Source: Aminipila luticellarii (GTDB taxonomy: Bacteria; Bacillota; Clostridia; Peptostreptococcales; Anaerovoracaceae). From it: 64,000 nucleotides of DNA. The notes beneath the pieces were generated by a model. The model did not search any database, had not been told where the DNA came from, and saw only the letters and a list, made by a program, of their open reading frames with translations. This document shows positions 1 through 9,889 of this stretch, piece after piece. Position numbers and translations under genes: made by a program. Numbering within the stretch: position 1 is the stretch's first letter; each line of letters starts with the position of its first letter. Where the stretch lies: NCBI RefSeq assembly GCF_004103735.1, contig NZ_CP035281.1, positions 2,046,001 to 2,110,000 on the forward strand. Reading direction: 5' to 3'.

Positions 1-1077
1 CAGCCCTTTAAAGGGATCTGAGATTAAAAAAATGGCTGCTGTGGCAACTGCGAAAATTCCTCCCACACCTACCTTCGTATGAAGATCCTTGATGTCATAG
101 GGTTCCTGAAACATTCCCGCAATAATGCTGCCTCCTGCCATTCCTGCCGTTGTCGTCGAAGCCAGGCCTGCCATTAAAAGCGCTATGCCGAATATGACAG
201 CAGAAGCCTGTCCAAGCAAGGGTTGAAGTAACTGTTGTGCCTGTCCAAGCTCACTGACCTGAATATTTTTTGCATGAAAGGCCGCCGCCGCCAGAATGAT
301 CATGGCACTGTTGATGGCCCAGCCGATAAGCATAGAAATCAACGTGTCTCCAAATTCATATTTCAATTGTTTTTTTATGACAGCGTCGTCCTCCTTGTTC
401 CATTCGCGGCTCTGAATAATTTCGGAATGCAGAAACAAATTATGGGGCATGACTACAGCCCCCAAAACTGCCATAATGATGGGCATGGAGTTGGCGGGCA
501 TACTGGGAGTCACAAAGCTTGCTGCGGCTTCCCCCCAGTTGACGTGGACAATGCTGAGCTCATATATAAAGGAAACCCCTATAATGGAAACAAAACCAAT
601 GATCCACTTTTCCAGCCGCTTATAGGAGCTGGAAAACAGCATCCAGGTAACAAAACCGGCAACAATCAAAGACCCCAGCCTGATAGGAATTTTAAACAGC
701 AATTCCAGAGCGATAGCTCCTCCCAAGATTTCCGCCAGAGCTGTAGAAATCGAAGCCAGTACTGCGGTAGACAGCAAAATCTTTGAAAGGGCGGGTTTGA
801 GATGCTTTGCAGTGGCCTCTGAAAGGCAGTCCCCGGTAACAATCCCCAGATGAGCAACGTTATGCTGCAGTAAGATCAGCATAATGGTGGAAAGCGTGAC
901 CATCCAGAGAAGCTTGTAGCCATAGTCTGAACCCGCTGCCAGATTAGAAGCCCAATTTCCGGGGTCGATAAAGCCTACCGTTACCAGCAGTCCCGGACCA
1001 ATATATTTGATAAAATCCTTTGCCTCTTTTACCGGATCGTGTAATTCTCTGTTAAATTTTTTCTGAAACCAATTCAT
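1..1077 (-). CDS. NRAMP-family divalent metal transporter, 3' end beyond the window
   Basis: Inner-membrane importer of Mn2+/Fe2+ type ions driven by protons. The first 359 residues are visible; the C-terminus lies beyond base 1. The NRAMP metal-binding motif DPGN is in the first membrane helix (VGFIDPGNWASN, about residue 38) and the second signature MPHNLFLHS is near residue 215. Multiple hydrophobic helices follow in the usual pattern. The ATG at 1077 is preceded by a GGGGG run about 8 bases upstream. It faces away from the IS3 remnant and CRISPR array and appears unrelated to them. Substrate (Mn versus Fe) cannot be decided from sequence. Confidence 0.93.
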   Translation of the reverse strand, partial: MNWFQKKFNRELHDPVKEAKDFIKYIGPGLLVTVGFIDPGNWASNLAAGSDYGYKLLWMVTLSTIMLILLQHNVAHLGIVTGDCLSEATAKHLKPALSKILLSTAVLASISTALAEILGGAIALELLFKIPIRLGSLIVAGFVTWMLFSSSYKRLEKWIIGFVSIIGVSFIYELSIVHVNWGEAAASFVTPSMPANSMPIIMAVLGAVVMPHNLFLHSEIIQSREWNKEDDAVIKKQLKYEFGDTLISMLIGWAINSAMIILAAAAFHAKNIQVSELGQAQQLLQPLLGQASAVIFGIALLMAGLASTTTAGMAGGSIIAGMFQEPYDIKDLHTKVGVGGIFAVATAAIFLISDPFKGL

Positions 1078-1155
1078 GTATATGTCCCCCTTATAGCATT
1101 CTGTATGTATTAATTTTAACATTATTTCCCTTAATGTGAAACAAAAATTAACAAA

Positions 1156-1191
1156 GCTGAGTACAAGCGATTTAGTTCGCTTGTGCTCAGC
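1156..1191. repeat. Inverted repeat between the NRAMP gene and the IS3 remnant
   Basis: Two 15-base arms, GCTGAGTACAAGCGA and TCGCTTGTGCTCAGC, flank a 6-base loop and pair with one mismatch. No clear T-run follows on either strand, so it is not a convincing intrinsic terminator. It lies about 80 bases upstream of the transporter start and could be an operator, or the terminator of a gene removed when the IS arrived. Confidence 0.6.
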
Positions 1192-1286
1192 TCCATGTTT
1201 ATGGGGATTGATATGGATAGGCTACAATAAGTTGGACAGATATTTTAAGGTCATGTAAAATAAAAAGTAGAAAAGGAGTTACTATC

Positions 1287-1574
1287 ATGACCGAAAGAAG
1301 AAAGCCTCGTTCCTATACAGATGAATTTAAGCAGCAGCTAGTTCAACTGTATCAGAATGGAAAACGTAAATGTGATATCTGCCGTGAATACGATATCGCC
1401 ACCTCATTGCTGGATAAATGGCTTAAGCAGTCTGCTGCCTCTGGTTCTTTCCACGAGAAAGATAACCGTTCCACAGAGCAGCAGGAGTTAATGGAACTGC
1501 GTAAACGCAATAAACAATTGGAGATGGAGAACGACATTTTAAAACAAGCAGCGCTGATTTTAGGACGAAAGTAA
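1287..1574 (+). CDS. IS3-family transposase OrfA
   Basis: A 95-residue OrfA of the usual size. The N-terminal half is a helix-turn-helix of the HTH_Tnp_1 type (YTDEFKQQLVQLYQNGKR, then SLLDKWLKQ). The C-terminal end is a leucine-zipper-like stretch (MELRKRNKQLEMENDILKQA) typical of IS3 OrfA proteins, used for multimerisation. It binds the IS ends and regulates transposition. An AAAGGAG ribosome binding site precedes the ATG. OrfB starts 2 bases after its stop in another frame. Confidence 0.92.
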   Translation: MTERRKPRSYTDEFKQQLVQLYQNGKRKCDICREYDIATSLLDKWLKQSAASGSFHEKDNRSTEQQELMELRKRNKQLEMENDILKQAALILGRK

Positions 1575-1576
1575 AT

Positions 1577-2266
1577 GTGATAAAAGCAAACGCCCACAAA
1601 TACTGTGTATCAGCAATGTGTAAAGTCCTAAACATTCCAAGAAGTTCTTATTATTATGAAGCAAAGCAAAAACCACAGGAGGACAATCTGGTTGCCCAAA
1701 TCCGGGAGATATTCCGGCAGAGCCGGAATAATTATGGTACCCGGAAAATCAAGGTGGAGCTTTTCAAAAAGGGCTTCGTAGTATCCCGCCAGCGCATTGG
1801 GCGGATCATGAAACAGGAAGGGCTTGTTTCTTCCTATACGGTGGTACAATATAAGCCGCATATTGATAAATGCAATGAATCCAAAGTGCATAACATAGTA
1901 AACCGGGAATTTTCTGACCAGCCGCAATATAACGTAGTAGTCAGTGATTTGACCTATGTAAGGGCAGGAAACAGCTGGAATTACATCTGTGTGCTTGTTG
2001 ATTTGTTTAACCGGGAAATCATCGGTTACAGTGCAGGAAAGAACAAAGATGCTGCACTGGTAAGCAAAGCTTTTTCCAGAGTCAATGTTAATCTGGATAA
2101 AATACAGATTTTCCATACAGACCGTGGAAATGAATTTAAGAACAAGACTCTGGAGGAAACACTTGAGACCTTTCACATCCGCCGTTCTTTGAGCATGAAA
2201 GGCTGTCCCTATGACAATGCAGTGGCAGAAGCAACATTTAAAATCATCAAAACCGATTACTCCAAA
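1577..2266 (+). pseudogene. IS3-family transposase OrfB, C-terminally truncated at the CRISPR array
   Basis: DDE integrase-type transposase with an N-terminal HTH_21 region (residues 1-60) and an rve core. The catalytic acidic residues are still present: D in SDLTYV, D in HTDRGNEF and E in AVAEATFKIIK. Family members continue about 50 residues past TFKIIKTD, but here the frame runs into CRISPR repeats and reads through them as repeat-derived nonsense. Genuine sequence therefore ends near residue 230. The start is a GTG. Presumed inactive. Confidence 0.9.
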
Positions 2267-5200
2267 ATTTCAATCCACACTCCCCTTGCGAGGAGCGACG
2301 TCTTTATCATCCTCATAGATTCCCATCAGCTCTATTTCAATCCACACTCCCCTTGCGAGGAGCGACGATCATCCCCAGCTAAATATAGCAGTTTGCTTTT
2401 TTCATTTCAATCCACACTCCCCTTGCGAGGAGCGACACACACTCAAAATGTGAAAAGAGGTGCTAAAGATGATTTCAATCCACACTCCCCTTGCGAGGAG
2501 CGACTTGCAATTGGTGTTGCTAATATGGGAGATGGTACATTTCAATCCACACTCCCCTTGCGAGGAGCGACTCACCTCTTGGTTCCATGTTATGCCGATA
2601 AAAATATATTTCAATCCACACTCCCCTTGCGAGGAGCGACTACAAAAGTCATTTGTAAATTTATGTGATTTAAAATTTCAATCCACACTCCCCTTGCGAG
2701 GAGCGACTTTTAATATATTTGTCGTTGGTGCATCCAGTTTGTATTTCAATCCACACTCCCCTTGCGAGGAGCGACGTTTATTCGCTTGGTTAGTGCTTCA
2801 AAGTCTGAAGTATTTCAATCCACACTCCCCTTGCGAGGAGCGACGGATAACTTATGATTATCTGTGGATAAGTATAGTATTTCAATCCACACTCCCCTTG
2901 CGAGGAGCGACTAGAATCCTCCATAGACAACGGAGTACCGCAACCATTTCAATCCACACTCCCCTTGCGAGGAGCGACCTATGCAGTTTATTCCGCAACA
3001 AGGCGTATACGAATTTCAATCCACACTCCCCTTGCGAGGAGCGACAGTTCTGGATGTGTAATTGATAAACCTGTCAGTATTTCAATCCACACTCCCCTTG
3101 CGAGGAGCGACTCGTAAGACTTCACCAACTTGCTCCATGTTATGACATTTCAATCCACACTCCCCTTGCGAGGAGCGACTAATTCTTCGGCTTGCTTAAT
3201 CCATTGTAAAAAGATTTCAATCCACACTCCCCTTGCGAGGAGCGACGTAATTCTTCGGCTTGCTTAATCCATTGTAAAAAGATTTCAATCCACACTCCCC
3301 TTGCGAGGAGCGACCGTAAGACTTCACCAACTTGCTCCATGTTATAACATTTCAATCCACACTCCCCTTGCGAGGAGCGACGAAACTAGATAAACACAAT
3401 CTAAAATGGACATTTATTTCAATCCACACTCCCCTTGCGAGGAGCGACTACAAGATACAGAAGACAATATAATTCAAGTTGATTTCAATCCACACTCCCC
3501 TTGCGAGGAGCGACTGTAAACAAAATATAATTTTAATCAAAGTAAATATTTCAATCCACACTCCCCTTGCGAGGAGCGACATAATACCATAAATAAAAAC
3601 TATTGTTATAATAATTTCAATCCACACTCCCCTTGCGAGGAGCGACAATTCTTCGGCTTGCTTAATCCATTGTAAAAAGATTTCAATCCACACTCCCCTT
3701 GCGAGGAGCGACCTTTTAATATTTTGTAATGTTGAATTTGAACAGATTTCAATCCACACTCCCCTTGCGAGGAGCGACGAGCCTTCTTGTGGTATTGGTA
3801 ATATTGCAGATATTTCAATCCACACTCCCCTTGCGAGGAGCGACACTAAGAGAACTAACTCCGTGATTCTATCAATACATTTCAATCCACACTCCCCTTG
3901 CGAGGAGCGACTTACATTCATGTTTATACCTCGTCATTCTCATTATTTCAATCCACACTCCCCTTGCGAGGAGCGACAGTCGATGCTCCGAAGTCTGTTA
4001 GTTTAAAGCCATTTCAATCCACACTCCCCTTGCGAGGAGCGACATCGCCGGACTTGTGTTCTTTTCTTCGTTACTACTATTTCAATCCACACTCCCCTTG
4101 CGAGGAGCGACTTACGGCTAATGAATAACACGCCCGTTTCATACATTTCAATCCACACTCCCCTTGCGAGGAGCGACACGATGTATAATTTTATTTTAAA
4201 TATGTGGGTTATATTTCAATCCACACTCCCCTTGCGAGGAGCGACGGTATCGTTCATTTAAAGGGGCGCATTTCGGGAGATTTCAATCCACACTCCCCTT
4301 GCGAGGAGCGACATATGGATCCTAAACTGGACGGGGAGGTCATAGAATTTCAATCCACACTCCCCTTGCGAGGAGCGACATTATAGAGGAAGAGAGCGAC
4401 CGACCGGAGCAAAGATTTCAATCCACACTCCCCTTGCGAGGAGCGACAAGTTGCGTCGGTTTCTTCCCCGTCTATTCGTAAATTTCAATCCACACTCCCC
4501 TTGCGAGGAGCGACACAAATTCATTTATGATTGACGTTACCGCAATCGATTTCAATCCACACTCCCCTTGCGAGGAGCGACGGATTTTTTAATACTTCCC
4601 CCGATGGTTGGCTTATTTCAATCCACACTCCCCTTGCGAGGAGCGACTCGGACTAATGGCTATTACATTTATTGTTTTCGCATTTCAATCCACACTCCCC
4701 TTGCGAGGAGCGACTGACGCGCACCCTATGTCTGCTATCACTAATTTAATTTCAATCCACACTCCCCTTGCGAGGAGCGACCTTTACTTGTGGCACTAAA
4801 GTTTTTAGTGGAAAGTATTTCAATCCACACTCCCCTTGCGAGGAGCGACGGTATCGTTCATTTAAAGGGGCGCATTTCGGGAGATTTCAATCCACACTCC
4901 CCTTGCGAGGAGCGACGTGTTTACGCGCCGTAACTGACGCGATAAGACCATTTCAATCCACACTCCCCTTGCGAGGAGCGACTCTGTTGCGCAGCTGCAC
5001 GCACATCTGGATTGGTATTTCAATCCACACTCCCCTTGCGAGGAGCGACAAAGCATAATTTATTGCCATCTGCTTCACTGACTGATTTCAATCCACACTC
5101 CCCTTGCGAGGAGCGACTATATAGAAAGAGGTGTCCAAAATGACTGTGAATTTCAATCCACACTCCCCTTGCGAGGAGCGACATTGTTACCTTAATTCAA

Positions 5201-7735
5201 CAGGAAGTTGAAAGAATTTCAATCCACACTCCCCTTGCGAGGAGCGACTGTATCATCTTGTTGGCTTTTCATAACAAAGGTATTTCAATCCACACTCCCC
5301 TTGCGAGGAGCGACAAAATAAAGCCGTAGATAGCTTTTTAAACATGTGATTTCAATCCACACTCCCCTTGCGAGGAGCGACACAAAGGATTCTGGTTGTA
5401 GTGCTACTTCATCAAAATTTCAATCCACACTCCCCTTGCGAGGAGCGACGAGGAAAATTTAAAAGCACTTGGAGCAATTCCAATATTTCAATCCACACTC
5501 CCCTTGCGAGGAGCGACCTTGGCTGTATAGGCTGCCCTATGAGTACAAAGGCATTTCAATCCACACTCCCCTTGCGAGGAGCGACAGACCTATAACCTTT
5601 CGAGAGGCCAGCGACTTTATATTTCAATCCACACTCCCCTTGCGAGGAGCGACAGAACCATTAGTCGCACAGCAGATTATAGATACTATTTCAATCCACA
5701 CTCCCCTTGCGAGGAGCGACTTTAGCCATACGGCTCACCTCCTTTTATGTAATATTTCAATCCACACTCCCCTTGCGAGGAGCGACCATCTTCATTTGCA
5801 ATTCTTCTTAATTCTCTTATATTTCAATCCACACTCCCCTTGCGAGGAGCGACCTGTATTGTTTTGAATTATTTTTGTATAAACAAATTTCAATCCACAC
5901 TCCCCTTGCGAGGAGCGACATATTAGTCATCATTACTTTAATTAATTCTATAATTTCAATCCACACTCCCCTTGCGAGGAGCGACTAAAATCACCTTCCC
6001 AATAACCTTTATTGTAACCATTTCAATCCACACTCCCCTTGCGAGGAGCGACACCTAACCTCCATTCTAAATAATAAAAGGGAGGATTTCAATCCACACT
6101 CCCCTTGCGAGGAGCGACTCTATTAAAGTAGCATTATAAGCAAGCAATTCTTATTTCAATCCACACTCCCCTTGCGAGGAGCGACTTCCTGCAGCTCCGT
6201 CATATCCACCCCCGACTAAATTTCAATCCACACTCCCCTTGCGAGGAGCGACACCATATATTTTGTATAAATTGTATTTGTGGCAATTTCAATCCACACT
6301 CCCCTTGCGAGGAGCGACATTTATAAATTCATCCACCGAATCTATTTCAATTGATTTCAATCCACACTCCCCTTGCGAGGAGCGACTAGTGATGAGCACA
6401 CAAAATATCATACAGCTCTAAATTTCAATCCACACTCCCCTTGCGAGGAGCGACAATTATAAACCATCAGGAAAAATATGTAAACAATATTTCAATCCAC
6501 ACTCCCCTTGCGAGGAGCGACCTAATTTCACCTCACTTTTAATCATTATAACATAATTTCAATCCACACTCCCCTTGCGAGGAGCGACGCAATCTCCTGC
6601 ACCTGTTCTAATCTAGTGCAAGATTTCAATCCACACTCCCCTTGCGAGGAGCGACCTTTTAAGAGAAATTAACGATTTAACACAAACTATTTCAATCCAC
6701 ACTCCCCTTGCGAGGAGCGACGCGGCTTTCTCTTGTAGGGCTTGGATGGCTAAGCTATTTCAATCCACACTCCCCTTGCGAGGAGCGACTATAATGTATT
6801 TAGATAAGTTCGATAAGTTCATGATTTCAATCCACACTCCCCTTGCGAGGAGCGACGTAGTGGAAAATTGCAATTAATCCCAAATAAAATTATTTCAATC
6901 CACACTCCCCTTGCGAGGAGCGACGCCTACAAGGCTATCCTCTTTATACACTCCAACAATTTCAATCCACACTCCCCTTGCGAGGAGCGACAAAGCAATA
7001 ATTAAAGATAAAGAATGTATTTTTAAATTTCAATCCACACTCCCCTTGCGAGGAGCGACACTATCAACTAATAAACCACTTTCTGTTCCAATAATTTCAA
7101 TCCACACTCCCCTTGCGAGGAGCGACATTAGCTTTCATAGCTGAAGTCAACATATCTAATATTTCAATCCACACTCCCCTTGCGAGGAGCGACCTATACA
7201 CCACTTAACAATATATTTACTACTATGATATTTCAATCCACACTCCCCTTGCGAGGAGCGACTCCTTTAGAGCGTGACCAATAAGTAATTTTACATATTT
7301 CAATCCACACTCCCCTTGCGAGGAGCGACATATAATACACCTTGTAAATGGTCGTATTCATGCTATTTCAATCCACACTCCCCTTGCGAGGAGCGACGTA
7401 GACTGGATTACAGAAATTGCAGGGGAACAAATTTCAATCCACACTCCCCTTGCGAGGAGCGACCTTTTCTAGTTCGATTTCTCTTTCAAGCTTTTCAATT
7501 TCAATCCACACTCCCCTTGCGAGGAGCGACACGTATCTCAATCTCTGTTACAACTTCCATTACATATTTCAATCCACACTCCCCTTGCGAGGAGCGACTT
7601 CATCTAATGTTTCATTTAAACTGTTCCCACTTTATTTCAATCCACACTCCCCTTGCGAGGAGCGACCATTAGCATATTGTCAATCTTTAACATATATGGA
7701 TTATTTCAATCCACACTCCCCTTGCGAGGAGCGAC
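2267..7735 (-). CRISPR. Type I-C CRISPR array, 82 repeats and 81 spacers
   Basis: I located 82 copies of a 33-nt repeat that on the plus strand begins ATTTCAATCC and ends GAGGAGCGAC; no sequence variant was noticed while reading. Its reverse complement begins GTCGCTCC and ends GGATTGAAAT, the form of type I-C repeats, with an internal palindrome (CTCCTCGC...). Spacers are 32-37 nt, mostly 33-35. The 3' end of the crRNA-sense repeat (GAAAT), the leader at 7736-7901 and the cas operon together show transcription on the minus strand, so new spacers enter near 7703 and the oldest lie near 2300. The oldest repeat is not degenerate and abuts a broken IS3. Related spacers: 3112-3146 and 3315-3348; 3180-3213, 3247-3281 and 3647-3679; 4246-4279 and 4850-4883. 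Confidence 0.98.
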
Positions 7736-7901
7736 CGCAAGACTTGCTCAAAAAAATAGTTTTTAAAAGCATATCTTGTGTTTGGCAGATTATCGGTTGC
7801 CCAATAATGCCGAGTTCACAGAGAAAACTTTTGGACTTCTGGTGCGAACCTTTCACCGATTTCATGTTCGCTTGTGTTTCGCACCAATTCCACCTACCAC
7901 T
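7736..7901 (-). promoter_or_regulatory. CRISPR leader
   Basis: 166 non-coding bases between cas2 and the newest repeat, the expected place for the leader that drives array transcription and directs spacer integration. It holds the inverted pair GGTGCGAA (7841-7848) and TTCGCACC (7878-7885), and an A/T-rich stretch next to the first repeat. No ORF with a credible start is present. Confidence 0.85.
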
Positions 7902-8192
7902 CTATATGATTAAATCTCCTTCTAAATCAATACTAGGTTTAGCCCCAATATGAATGACTTTTTCTGAGTAATTATTACCCAGGTTATAAAATCGTAAGCT
8001 GTCTTCTTTTGTATTAATAATTGTTTTCAATTCGTTTTGCAAATTGAGATATTGACTCCAGTCAATATTGCACTCAAAGACTGAATTTTGAACACGCTGT
8101 CCGTATGACAAACATTTTTTTGCAACATGCCTCAGCCGTTTTTTCCCTGCCATGGTTTCAGTTGAAACATCATAAGTTACTAATACAAGCAT
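7902..8192 (-). CDS. cas2: CRISPR-associated endonuclease Cas2 (type I-C)
   Basis: A 96-residue Cas2, the dimeric core around which Cas1 assembles for spacer integration. It begins with the ferredoxin-like strand MLVLVTYDVST, which carries the conserved Asp after the first strand, followed by RLRHVAKKCLSYGQRVQNSVFEC, typical of I-C Cas2. An AGGAGGAAAGGGC site precedes the ATG. Last gene of the operon, 12 bases after cas1 and next to the leader. Confidence 0.97.
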   Translation of the reverse strand: MLVLVTYDVSTETMAGKKRLRHVAKKCLSYGQRVQNSVFECNIDWSQYLNLQNELKTIINTKEDSLRFYNLGNNYSEKVIHIGAKPSIDLEGDLII

Positions 8193-8204
8193 GCCCTTTC
8201 CTCC

Positions 8205-9233
8205 TTACTTCCATAGAAACGGCGGATAACCATCCAAATCGCCGCGTATGGTTCGAGCCAGCAATAAGGCTTGGCAATATGGAACCAATCCCCATTCAAT
8301 CTTTTCTTTTAAAAACGGGTGGACGATTTCCTCTTTCTTCCGATTTTGCCATGAGGATAAAAACTTCTTACGAGACTGTGCCGATAAGTATACCGCCCCT
8401 GAACTCTGAACTTCAAAATCGCTTTCTGCTACTTCGCTTCGATTTATCAGGGAAAGTACGAACCGATCTGCAACGTGTGGACGAAGTTCTTCCATCAAAT
8501 CCAGCGCAAGCGAAGCCCGGCCAGGCCTGTCTGCATGTAAAAATCCCACATAGCTATCCAAACCAACGACTTCAAGAGCATGTCGACATTCGCTTGCAAG
8601 CAAGGTGTAGGCAAAGGACAGCATTGCATTAACCGCATCCGTTGGCGGGCGACGATTTCGAGTTTTAAAAGTGAAGAATTCTTTGTTTTGCAATATCAGT
8701 TCATCAAATGCAGAGAAATAATAGTGTGCGGCATTTCCTTCAGCGGCTCTAAGGGTTTCACCGCTATCAACGCTCAAAACCTGTTTTAATTGTTCGCTGA
8801 TAAAGCTGCTTTGCTTTTTTAGCAATGGCGTATCAATCCTTAAAGAGTAATCTCTGATCCCTCGTTCAATCACCCATTTCTGATTATGCAGCTTCCCAAA
8901 TATAAAGGCTTTTGCATATTCCAATCCACGATTATCATCAGCAATGCGATACTGTTCCCGCCTCAGGAGTACATTCCCGCTTGATTCCCCATGAAAGGTG
9001 CCATAGTATTTGCCATACTCACTCAAAAAACTGACAGAAATTTTCCTCTTTACACATTCTCCCAATAGCTGTGGAGTAGCCCCATAATAATTGAATAAAA
9101 CAATTTGTTCTAAATTCAACAACGGGACGCGAATCAATAGTTCATCTTCTTTTCTGACGCAGACATTTTCCGTTTCAAGATAAACCTTTGCATCGGTTTG
9201 GGTCACAAACAAAACATTTAATAGTTTTTTCAT
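8205..9233 (-). CDS. cas1: CRISPR-associated endonuclease Cas1 (type I-C)
   Basis: Spacer integrase of 342 residues. The metal-binding residues fall in AAEGNAAHYYF (Glu), LHADRPGRASLALDLMEELRP (His and Asp/Glu), as in other I-C Cas1 proteins. The frame is open upstream to 9317, but MKKLLNVLFVTQ at 9233 is the normal start and its ATG overlaps the cas4 stop by 4 bases (ATGA), indicating translational coupling. Forms the Cas1-Cas2 adaptation complex, probably with Cas4 selecting PAM ends. Confidence 0.97.
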   Translation of the reverse strand: MKKLLNVLFVTQTDAKVYLETENVCVRKEDELLIRVPLLNLEQIVLFNYYGATPQLLGECVKRKISVSFLSEYGKYYGTFHGESSGNVLLRREQYRIADDNRGLEYAKAFIFGKLHNQKWVIERGIRDYSLRIDTPLLKKQSSFISEQLKQVLSVDSGETLRAAEGNAAHYYFSAFDELILQNKEFFTFKTRNRRPPTDAVNAMLSFAYTLLASECRHALEVVGLDSYVGFLHADRPGRASLALDLMEELRPHVADRFVLSLINRSEVAESDFEVQSSGAVYLSAQSRKKFLSSWQNRKKEEIVHPFLKEKIEWGLVPYCQALLLARTIRGDLDGYPPFLWK

Positions 9234-9889
9234 TCCAAGTGCGCCTCCATATACCTTTTCACAGAGGTCTTGTCCGCTTTCCCGAGGTTGGGCAAACATA
9301 GCTCCTTGATACTGCAACTTTTACAGTATTTTCCTTTAACAGCTTTTGGCGTATATTTTTGCATAAATAGTTGATGCATAGTTGTCACCGTATCCTTTAG
9401 CGTGGTCCGAAGCTCCAGCGTAAATGCAACCACTTCCCGCCTTCGCGGTTCCCCATAAAATAATGCGCCGTTTTCGATTTTCACGCATAACATCTCTTCC
9501 AAGCATACGGCCTGCGCACAAAGCTGCAGTCTATCGCAATCATCCAGTTTACTTTTGCCACGCTTGTATTCCACCGGATAGGGGCTCCACAGGTCTGAAT
9601 AACCGTGCAGGGATACACCGTCATGGGATTTATGAAACTCAACGATGTCACACTCACCTGATATGCCCAGTTCAGACGACCGCACCTTCAGCCCACGAAA
9701 AATAATCAAATTGCCGCGTTTTTCAACGGACTCCCCATTATGCGCTTTGCTGTGCAGCAGCCTGCCCCCAGTCGTTAAATAGTTCTCGTTCCATTGATCC
9801 TCTATGTGAATAAGTGCCCATTGACGAGGGCAGAAAGCATAATGCTGAATACCCGATAACAATAAGTAATCCTCTTCTTCGTATATCAT
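9230..9889 (-). CDS. cas4: CRISPR-associated exonuclease Cas4 (type I-C)
   Basis: A 219-residue RecB-like nuclease with an iron-sulfur cluster. The four cluster cysteines are visible: one in the N-terminal motif YAFCPRQWAL and three near the C-terminus in KYCKSCSIKELCLP. The nuclease core includes SGECDIVEF (Asp) and PVEYKRGKSK (Glu-x-Lys). In type I-C, Cas4 trims prespacers and sets PAM orientation. Start and stop overlap both neighbours by 4 bases. Confidence 0.96.
   Translation of the reverse strand: MIYEEEDYLLLSGIQHYAFCPRQWALIHIEDQWNENYLTTGGRLLHSKAHNGESVEKRGNLIIFRGLKVRSSELGISGECDIVEFHKSHDGVSLHGYSDLWSPYPVEYKRGKSKLDDCDRLQLCAQAVCLEEMLCVKIENGALFYGEPRRREVVAFTLELRTTLKDTVTTMHQLFMQKYTPKAVKGKYCKSCSIKELCLPNLGKADKTSVKRYMEAHLE

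Larger units (their letters stand above)
1222..2266 (+). mobile_element. Truncated IS3-family insertion sequence
   Basis: Contains orfA and the first part of orfB of an IS3-type transposase. The left boundary is approximate; it is placed near the sequence CAATAAGTTGGACAG. The right end is missing: transposase homology stops at 2266 and the next base begins a perfect CRISPR repeat. Because the C-terminal part of OrfB and the right terminal repeat are absent, the element should be immobile on its own. Confidence 0.8.

Noticed and set aside
235-786. A 183-codon plus-strand ORF at the left end
   Set aside because: Antisense to the NRAMP transporter, whose motifs are clear on the minus strand.
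1577-2668. A full 363-codon OrfB
   Set aside because: Everything after about residue 230 is CRISPR repeat and spacer sequence, not transposase.
2460-7953. Many ORFs across the array with recurring FNPHSPCEER, QSTLPLRGAT or SIHTPLARSD segments
   Set aside because: They are the three reading frames of the CRISPR repeat; no ribosome binding sites and no protein family.
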